Part shown: positions 58,029 through 64,000 of the stretch, piece by piece | How the letters are laid out: each line of letters opens with the position of its first letter | Numbering within the stretch: the first letter of the stretch is position 1 | Assembly: GCF_000242615.2 (NCBI RefSeq) | Contig: NZ_KI912269.1 | Location: forward strand, 527,775 to 591,774 | Direction of reading: 5' to 3' | DNA: 64,000 nucleotides | Source: Holophaga foetida DSM 6591 | Lineage (GTDB): Bacteria > Acidobacteriota > Holophagae > Holophagales > Holophagaceae | Translations under genes and position numbers: made by a program | Notes under the pieces: model-generated | What the model was told of the DNA's origin: nothing | Seen by the model: the letters and a program-made list of their open reading frames with translations, nothing else | The model's database searches: none

Positions 58029-60344
58029 TCACCCTCGTTTTTTGCCGCCCCCACGCACACTCCCCTTGGGAGCCTTGGGTCCCCGAGGGGAACGCTCGGG
58101 GCGGCCGATCCGGCCGCCGCCCTCCCCCTGGCGCACGGAGCGCGGGGGCCGCCCACTGGGCTTCTTGTCACGATCAGCGCCCCGGGCAGCAGGGCGACCG
58201 GTGGTGCGACGCTCGGGCACGAAGTCGCCCTCGCGCAGTGTGGCCGGGGCTGCAAGGCTGGGCACGAAGGTCATGGGCTTGCCCTTGCCATCCTGCCCCT
58301 GGGCCTCCACCACCCATGCGCTCACCCGCCGCAGGTCCTCATCAACGCCAGTGATCTCGACCTTCACCTTGTCGCCGATACTGAGAACCGTCTGGCCCCC
58401 CATACCCTTGGCATGGGTACGGTGCATGTCCACCTCGAAGTTGCCCCCCAGGGCCCCCAGAGGCACGCCCACCTCCACGAAGGGACTGTCCAGGCGCACG
58501 AAGGCCACCTTCAGGGAGAAGCCCTGGATGCGCCCATCGAAGCGCTGGCCGATCTTGGTCTTCATCAGGATGCAGGTCTTCCAGCGGTCGTTCTCCCGCT
58601 CGGCTTCGGTGGCGGTCTGCTCGGTGTCCGTGCAGCGTTTGGCCAGGATGCCGAGGTGCCCGTAGAGTCCCTCGGGGTATCGCTCGCCCCGCATGGCCTG
58701 ACGCAGGAGGCGGTGGACGATGAGGTCAGGGTAGCGGCGGATGGGGCTGGTGAAGTGCAGGTAGTCCTGGAGGGCCAGACCCGAGTGGCCGATGTTGTCG
58801 GCGCTGTATTCAGCCCGCTTGAGGCTCCGCAGGAGCATGGTGTTGAGCATCACCTCCAGGGGACCCCCGTGGATCTTGTCCAGGAGGGCATTGAGGATCT
58901 CAGGGGTGGGCTCGTCGTAGGGACGCATGAGCCCGAATTCCATGGCGATGCCCTTGAAGACCTCCAGCTTGAGGGGATCTGGCTCGTCGTGGATGCGGTA
59001 GATGGTGGGGATCTTCCGGCGGGTGAAGAAGCGGGCCACGGCCTCGTTGGCCATGAGCATGAACTCCTCGATCATCTTGTGGGCACCGTGGATGGCGTAG
59101 CGACGGGCATCCACAGGGTAGCCCTCGGCATCGAAGATGAACTCCGCCTCCTCCGTCTCCAGGTTCATGGCCCCCCGACCCAGCCGCTTTTCCGTCAGGC
59201 GGCGGGACAGCACCAGGGCCTGATCCAGCATCTCGCTGACATCCTCCCCGATGGAAGTGCGCCAGCGCTTGTCCAGATCGATGCAGGCGGCCTTGACCTC
59301 ATCGTAGGTCAGGCGCTTGCGGCTGCGGATGACGCTCTCGGAGAAGCGGGTTTCCACGACATCGAGATCGGGGGCCAGGGTGATCCAGGCGCTGAGGGTG
59401 AGGCGGTCGACGCCCTCCCGCAGGGAGCATAGTTCGCCAGACAGACGCTCGGGGATCATCGGGATGCACTCGTCCGGGAAGTAGACCGAGGTGCCCCGGG
59501 TGGCGGCCTCCTGGTCCAGGGAACTCCCCTCCTTCACGTAATGGCTCACGTCGGCGATGTGGACCCCCAGGATCCAGCCGCCGCCTTCTTCCTCGGGCAG
59601 GAGTTCCAGGCTGATGGCGTCGTCGAAGTCCTTGGCTGTGGGGGGATCCACCGTCACCGTGAGGGTCTGGCGCAGATCCTCTCGCCCCTGGGTCCATTCC
59701 TCCGGGATCTCTGTGGGCAGGGGCGCCAGATCGTTCATCACCGCGGCGGAGAACTCGGTACGCAGGTTGTAGAGGGCCGCTGTGAGCTTGTTCTCGATCT
59801 TGAGGTCCGTGGGACGCCCCAGCTTGGCCAGCACCGTGCCCCGGAGCTGGGGCAGCGCGGGATTGGGGTCCAGCTTCACCGTCACTAGGTCCCCGTCCTC
59901 CGCCAGTTCCGTAGGGAGGACGCTCACAATCTGGCTGAACCTCGGCTCCAGGGGCACCGCCCGCCAGAGCACCTGGCCACCCGCAACCTGACGCTGGAGG
60001 TGGGCCGGAATGGGATTCTCGCCCCGGGCGAGGATCTGGATCACCCGACCCCTGAGCCGGTGGTCCCAGCTCTCGCCGGAGACTTCCACCTGCACGCGAT
60101 CGCCGTGGATGGCCCCCTTGGCATCCCGCCAGTCCACCAGCAGGTCCATGCCAGCGCCCTTCTTGACGCCGACGGGGCGGAGGAATCCCCCTGGCCCTTC
60201 AGGGTGACCCAGGAAGGTGGCTTCGAAGCTTTCGCCAGCCCTGGGGCGCGGGGCCGTAGGGACCGCGGGGCGCTCCTTCCGATCGAAATCCTTGGTGCGT
60301 TTCTTGGCGGGCTGGGGGATGTACTTGCTGGTTGGACGGCTCAT
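58029..60344 (-). CDS. rnr: Ribonuclease R (RNB-family exoribonuclease)
   Basis: A 771-residue 3'-5' exoribonuclease. N-terminal cold-shock-like domains are followed by the RNB catalytic domain with PPTAKDFDDAISLE (metal-binding Asp cluster), ADVSHYVKEGSSLDQEAATRGTSVYFPD, EEFMLMANEAVARFF, YRIHDEPDP and HFTSPIRRYPDLIVHRLL. An S1 domain (GQRFDGRIQGFSLKVAFVRL) precedes a basic Arg/Gly/Lys tail typical of RNase R. The ATG at 60344 begins a basic N-terminus. Confidence 0.95.
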   Translation of the reverse strand: MSRPTSKYIPQPAKKRTKDFDRKERPAVPTAPRPRAGESFEATFLGHPEGPGGFLRPVGVKKGAGMDLLVDWRDAKGAIHGDRVQVEVSGESWDHRLRGRVIQILARGENPIPAHLQRQVAGGQVLWRAVPLEPRFSQIVSVLPTELAEDGDLVTVKLDPNPALPQLRGTVLAKLGRPTDLKIENKLTAALYNLRTEFSAAVMNDLAPLPTEIPEEWTQGREDLRQTLTVTVDPPTAKDFDDAISLELLPEEEGGGWILGVHIADVSHYVKEGSSLDQEAATRGTSVYFPDECIPMIPERLSGELCSLREGVDRLTLSAWITLAPDLDVVETRFSESVIRSRKRLTYDEVKAACIDLDKRWRTSIGEDVSEMLDQALVLSRRLTEKRLGRGAMNLETEEAEFIFDAEGYPVDARRYAIHGAHKMIEEFMLMANEAVARFFTRRKIPTIYRIHDEPDPLKLEVFKGIAMEFGLMRPYDEPTPEILNALLDKIHGGPLEVMLNTMLLRSLKRAEYSADNIGHSGLALQDYLHFTSPIRRYPDLIVHRLLRQAMRGERYPEGLYGHLGILAKRCTDTEQTATEAERENDRWKTCILMKTKIGQRFDGRIQGFSLKVAFVRLDSPFVEVGVPLGALGGNFEVDMHRTHAKGMGGQTVLSIGDKVKVEITGVDEDLRRVSAWVVEAQGQDGKGKPMTFVPSLAAPATLREGDFVPERRTTGRPAARGADRDKKPSGRPPRSVRQGEGGGRIGRPERSPRGPKAPKGSVRGGGKKRG

Positions 60345-60486
60345 CCCTCCAGGGTACCCGCAGCGGACCCCGGAAGGATGAATTGAACAGGGTGGCCATG
60401 GATTCCCGACGTTCAGCGGGATAGAGAAACGTCGCCTCCCCAAAGCCCACTAACCTTTGCCAGACCGTCTGGCGAAAGGAGCCCCC

Positions 60487-60912
60487 ATGAAAATCGCCCT
60501 CTTGGCCCTGTGCCTCACCCTCCCCATCGCAGCCCAGGCACAACCCGCCGGTGGAGGCCAGCGCCCGCCCAGGATGTCCTATGAGACCTCCAAGGAGGTG
60601 AGCCTCCAGGGCACGGTCAGCTCCGTGAACACCCGATCCCAGGGACCGGGCAAGATCGTGACCCTCACCCTCCAGACCCAGAGCAAGGGTGTGGAGATCA
60701 TGGTGGGTCCCGAGTTCATCCTGAAGGCCAAGAACTTCACCTTCGCCACCGGAGACGAGATCACCGTCGTCGGCGCCCCCATGGCGCAGGGATACGTGGC
60801 CCGCCAGATCACCCGGGGTTCGGAAACGCTCACCCTCCTGGACGAAAGCGGCCAGCCCACTGGTAATCCCGGCGGCGGCGCCCCTCCCCAGGGAGAACCA
60901 CCCCAGCAGTAG
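60487..60912 (+). CDS. Small secreted OB-fold-like protein
   Basis: 141 residues. A signal peptide (IALLALCLTLPIAAQAQ) is followed by a beta-rich domain of about 85 residues (EVSLQGTVSSVNTRSQGPGK, VTLTLQTQSKGVEIMVGPEFIL, GDEITVVGAPMAQGYVARQI) like bacterial periplasmic OB-fold proteins of the YgiW/DUF type, then a Gly/Pro/Gln tail. AAGGAG precedes the ATG by 5 bp. Divergent from RNase R; its stop is 3 bp from the convergent Mur-ligase gene. Confidence 0.7.
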   Translation: MKIALLALCLTLPIAAQAQPAGGGQRPPRMSYETSKEVSLQGTVSSVNTRSQGPGKIVTLTLQTQSKGVEIMVGPEFILKAKNFTFATGDEITVVGAPMAQGYVARQITRGSETLTLLDESGQPTGNPGGGAPPQGEPPQQ

Positions 60913-60915
60913 GGC

Positions 60916-62838
60916 TCAAAGGGCCTGGAGAATCCGCTGAGCCAGCTCCGTCAGGGAAGGATCCCTGGCCCCCATGACCAGAATCAGATCCCCTTCCCGA
61001 GCCTCGCTGGCCAGGCGTTGCACCAGCCATTCCCGGGAGGGGGCGAATTCCGCGGCCACTCCCCTGGCGGCGATCTCCTCCACCAGATCACCGGAAGAGA
61101 AGTCCCGCTGAGCACTTCCCCCTGCGAAAAAGATCTCCAGCATCCAGAAGCGGTCCTGGGGCCGGATCTCGGTGGCGAAGGTCTCGACGAAATCCTTGCG
61201 AAGGAAGCGGGTAGGAGCATAGCCATGGGGCTGGTAAACCGCCAGCACCCGGTGGGCCCGGAGCCGGGCGGTACGGATGGAAGCCGCCACCTTGGCAGGG
61301 TTGTGGCCGAAGTCGTCCACCACCTGAACCCCGCGGCGCTCGCCCAGGACCTGGAAACGGCGCGCCACCCCCTGGAAGCCCTCCAGGGGCGCAACCATGT
61401 CCAGAAGGGGCACCCCGACGGTGCGGCAGGCCGCGATGGCCGCCAGCGCGTTCTCGAGATTGTGCCGCCCAGGCGCGGGCAGATGGAACCACGTGTCCCT
61501 GACCCGGAAGCTGGAGCCCTCCGCCGTGAGACTGGCCTCCTCGGCCCGCACCTTGGCCCGCTCCCCCTGCCCGAAGATGATGGCTCCCGGGGCGAACTCC
61601 GCCAGGTTGGAATCATCTCCCACCACGAAAGCCTCCCGGGCCTGGGCGCGGAAGACACGGAACAGCTCCGCCACCGACTCGGGCTCCTTGTGGTCCTTTT
61701 GGAGATTGAGGATCACCCCCACGGCGGGGTGGTAGCGCACCACCGTGCCATCACTCTCATCGGCCTCGATGACCAGCAGATCCGAGCCTCCGGCCCAGGC
61801 ATTGCCCCAGAGCCCCTCGCGCTGAAGGCTGGGCAGTTCGCCCCCTGTGATGACCGACGGTTCCTTGCCCGCGCCCCGCAGGAGCTCAAAGACCATGGCG
61901 GTCGTGGTGGACTTGCCACTGGTCCCCGTGATGGCGATGGTGCGATGGAGCCCCACCAGGTGCGCCAGGAGTTCGGAGCGGTGCACGAGAGGCACCCCCA
62001 GGCGTCTGGCCTCAGCGAAGTCCGGCACTTCCTCCTCAACAGCCGTGGAGTAGACGACACCGCTGGCGGCGACCACCCCGGAGCCATCCTGGGGAAGGAT
62101 GCGGATGCCCAGGCGTTCCAGCTGAGCCTTGGCCTCCGGACGCTGGCCGCGATCGAAGCTTCGGTCGCTGCCGGTGACCCGCAGCCCCCTCATGGCCAGG
62201 AACTGGGCCAGGGCACTCATGCCGCTCCCGGCCACCCCGGCGAAGTGCAGCGGCCCCAGCCCGAGGGCATCCCCGGAGCCATCCGAGATCAGGAGAGGAT
62301 CGCCTTCCCTCACCAGATCAAAGAGCGAAATCACATCGGCATTGGCCATGCGCAGGCATCCGTGGGACACCGGCGTGCCCAGCTGGTCCTCGCGGTTGGT
62401 GCCATGGATGTAGATATAGCGGGCCAAGGTGTCCAGGCCGGGACCGCGGTTGACGCCCTCCTCCAGGCCCTCCAGGGTGAGGACCCGAGTCAGGATGAGG
62501 TCCGCCTCCGAACGCTCGCCCCTCCATATCTCACCTGTGTCCAGCCGCTCCCGGAATACAGTGCCGGGGGTCGCCCCTTCGCCAACCCTGGCGTGAATCC
62601 GGTGCCAGCCCAGGGGCGTGCGGAAGGAACCGTCCTCCGAACCCAGGCCCGCCAGCGCCGTGGAAATGGGGAACTCCCCCAGCAGCTCGCCCGCCGCCAG
62701 CAGCCCGATCCGCTGCCGCTTCACATCGGCCACCAGGAGCCGGGGCGGACAGGAATGGAAGGGTGAGGCGGGCCTCCGAAGGCCCTCCAGGGCCAGGGCG
62801 CGATGGGAGACAGCGGCGATGGGATCGAGGGCACTCAT
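60916..62838 (-). CDS. L,D-transpeptidase (YkuD) - Mur ligase (MurC/Mpl-like) fusion
   Basis: 640 residues in one uninterrupted frame. Residues about 32-190 form a YkuD L,D-transpeptidase domain with the active site HGTNREDQLGTPVSHGCLRM (H145, H159, C161). Residues about 197-640 form a Mur ligase: HFAGVAGSGMSALAQFLAMRG (UDP-binding), ITGTSGKSTTTAMVFELL (P-loop), VIEADESDGTVV, PGRHNLENALAAI (N-box) and VVDDFGHNPAKV. Within Mur ligases it resembles MurC/Mpl. No signal peptide is seen, so the transpeptidase-like half would be cytoplasmic, where such enzymes do not normally act. The ribosome site at 62838 is weak. Confidence 0.85.
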   Translation of the reverse strand: MSALDPIAAVSHRALALEGLRRPASPFHSCPPRLLVADVKRQRIGLLAAGELLGEFPISTALAGLGSEDGSFRTPLGWHRIHARVGEGATPGTVFRERLDTGEIWRGERSEADLILTRVLTLEGLEEGVNRGPGLDTLARYIYIHGTNREDQLGTPVSHGCLRMANADVISLFDLVREGDPLLISDGSGDALGLGPLHFAGVAGSGMSALAQFLAMRGLRVTGSDRSFDRGQRPEAKAQLERLGIRILPQDGSGVVAASGVVYSTAVEEEVPDFAEARRLGVPLVHRSELLAHLVGLHRTIAITGTSGKSTTTAMVFELLRGAGKEPSVITGGELPSLQREGLWGNAWAGGSDLLVIEADESDGTVVRYHPAVGVILNLQKDHKEPESVAELFRVFRAQAREAFVVGDDSNLAEFAPGAIIFGQGERAKVRAEEASLTAEGSSFRVRDTWFHLPAPGRHNLENALAAIAACRTVGVPLLDMVAPLEGFQGVARRFQVLGERRGVQVVDDFGHNPAKVAASIRTARLRAHRVLAVYQPHGYAPTRFLRKDFVETFATEIRPQDRFWMLEIFFAGGSAQRDFSSGDLVEEIAARGVAAEFAPSREWLVQRLASEAREGDLILVMGARDPSLTELAQRILQAL

Positions 62839-62950
62839 AGGGCGAGGATACCTTACCAAGGCCAGGACCGGCCCCCCCATCCCCGTGCTACCCTCGGCCC
62901 CAGACAACCTGGTGCAGCGAACGCGTGTTGCAGCGATTGTGAGGTGCCAG

Positions 62951-64000
62951 ATGATGGACTCCACCCTGCCTGACCGCATCGCCTTCCTGGGCGGCTATCT
63001 GCCGAGGCTCTGCGGCATCGCTACATTCACCCATGACCTGTGCGAGGCCGTGGCCCAGGCCGCCCCCGGCTCCATCTGCTTCACGGGAGCCGTCAATGAC
63101 CGGGTGGAGGGCTACGACTACCCCCCCCGGGTGCGCTTCGAGCTGGATCAGCGGAACCTGGATTCCTATCGGCGCGGCGCGGACTTCCTCAACTTCAGCA
63201 ACGCCCGGGTGCTCAGTGTGCAGCACGAATTCGGCATCTACGGCGGACCAGCAGGAAGCCATCTGCTGACCCTGCTCCGGGAAGTGCGCATGCCGGTGGT
63301 GACCACCCTGCACACGGTGCTGCAGCAACCCGACCCTGACCAGAGAAGGGTGATGGAAGAGCTGGTGCGATCCAGCGACCGCCTGGTGGTGATGGCCCAC
63401 AAGGGACTCGAAATCCTACAGGAAACCTACGGGGTACCCGCCTCCAAGGTGGACATCATCCCCCATGGCATCCACGACCTGCCCTTCATTGACTCCAGCC
63501 TCTACAAGGCCCAGTTCGGCGTGGAGGGGAAAAACGTACTGCTCACCTTCGGCCTGCTGGGGCCGGGCAAAGGCATCGAGAATGTCATCGAGGCGCTACC
63601 GGAAATCGTGAAGCGCCACCCGGACGTGGTCTACATCGTCCTGGGGGCCACCCACCCCCACCTCGTGGCCCGGGAAGGGGAGAGTTACCGCCTGGGCCTG
63701 GAGCGGCTGGCTGAGGACTGCGGCGTCAAGGAGCACGTGATCTTCTACAACCAGTTCGTGTCCCTGGAGGATCTCAAGGAGTTCATCGGGGCGACGGACA
63801 TCTACCTCACGCCCTACCTCAACGAGGCCCAGATCACCTCCGGCACCCTGGCCTATGTCTTCGGGGCGGGCAAGGCCGTGGTCTCGACCCCCTACTGGCA
63901 CGCCCAGGAACTCCTGGCCGATGGACGGGGCATCCTGGTGCCATTCCGGAACCCCCAGGCCATTGCCGAGGGCGTCTGCACCTACCTGGACGACCCGGCC
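62951..64000 (+). CDS. GT4-type glycosyltransferase (3' end outside window)
   Basis: The first 350 residues of a group-1 (GT-B fold) glycosyltransferase, still open at the window edge. The N-terminal domain starts RIAFLGGYLPRLCGIATFTHDLCEAV, a pattern found in planctomycete, acidobacterial and related enzymes. The C-terminal nucleotide-sugar domain includes NVLLTFGLLGPGKGIENVIEAL, VVYIVLGATHPHLV and DIYLTPYLNEAQITSGTLAYVFGAGKAVVSTP (acceptor/donor loop). GAGG lies 6 bp before the ATG. Donor and acceptor are unknown. Confidence 0.85.
   Translation, partial: MMDSTLPDRIAFLGGYLPRLCGIATFTHDLCEAVAQAAPGSICFTGAVNDRVEGYDYPPRVRFELDQRNLDSYRRGADFLNFSNARVLSVQHEFGIYGGPAGSHLLTLLREVRMPVVTTLHTVLQQPDPDQRRVMEELVRSSDRLVVMAHKGLEILQETYGVPASKVDIIPHGIHDLPFIDSSLYKAQFGVEGKNVLLTFGLLGPGKGIENVIEALPEIVKRHPDVVYIVLGATHPHLVAREGESYRLGLERLAEDCGVKEHVIFYNQFVSLEDLKEFIGATDIYLTPYLNEAQITSGTLAYVFGAGKAVVSTPYWHAQELLADGRGILVPFRNPQAIAEGVCTYLDDPA

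Overview
The window is 64 kb of dense, GC-rich bacterial chromosome with short intergenic gaps, many ATGA/GTGA stop-start overlaps, one tRNA gene and no rRNA, insertion sequence, prophage or CRISPR array. Gene content suggests a Gram-negative, motile, probably anaerobic or fermentative organism: type IV pilus operon pilMNOPQ, TolQ/ExbD proton-channel parts, acetate kinase, the futalosine menaquinone enzyme MqnE, and a corrinoid-type (URO-D fold) methyltransferase. My best guess is Acidobacteriota, class Holophagae (Holophaga/Geothrix type). This rests on gene content and style only.

Layout. 1-2.6 kb: two ExbD genes (the first cut by the window edge), a gap with a perfect stem-loop of 9-bp repeats, then an ECF sigma factor, a His/Cys-tailed membrane peptide and a PAS-like protein. 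2.7-12.5 kb, mostly minus strand: PDZ/radical-SAM protein, chemoreceptor, bestrophin channel, ABC-F ATPase, GNAT enzyme, the tatA-tatC export genes and UDP-glucose dehydrogenase. 12.7-15.8 kb: tolQ, a DUF309 protein and nadB. 15.8-21.3 kb: HAD hydrolase, TetR regulator, then an island of a branched-chain-type solute-binding lipoprotein, an IclR regulator and a URO-D-fold methyltransferase. The lipoprotein and methyltransferase genes have near-identical sigma-54 promoter architectures. 21.4-25.5 kb: LPP20/CsgG-type envelope proteins and ackA. 26-32 kb: a DNMT2-like cytosine-C5 methyltransferase, FtsW/RodA, tRNA-Arg(TCT), an ArnD-like deformylase, a PilZ-like protein, a phosphoesterase and nadE.

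32.4-37.6 kb: a five-gene plus-strand operon that opens with an NtrC-like response regulator whose AAA+ core has lost its ATPase and sigma-54-contact motifs, followed by MoxR ATPase, a RodZ-like membrane HTH protein, a conserved unknown and a DUF2344 protein. 37.6-44.7 kb: LysE exporter, YqgE, a membrane protein, cell-wall amidase, a compact RdgC-like protein with a partner and a PP2C phosphatase, a 3-hydroxyacyl-CoA dehydrogenase and two small proteins. 44.7-51.1 kb: pilQ-pilM transcribed leftward behind a second PP2C phosphatase and a J-domain/TPR protein. 51.3-64 kb: mqnE, 5-formyl-THF cyclo-ligase, a large FHA/GAF protein ending in a lone phospho-acceptor helix, YhbY, a MacA/FtsX-type pair without ATPase, RNase R, a secreted small protein, an L,D-transpeptidase/Mur-ligase fusion and a glycosyltransferase cut by the window edge.

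The most notable items are the duplicated sigma-54 promoter architecture around the methyltransferase island, the YkuD-Mur ligase fusion, the solitary DNMT2-like enzyme, and the two signalling proteins with degenerate or incomplete catalytic cores.
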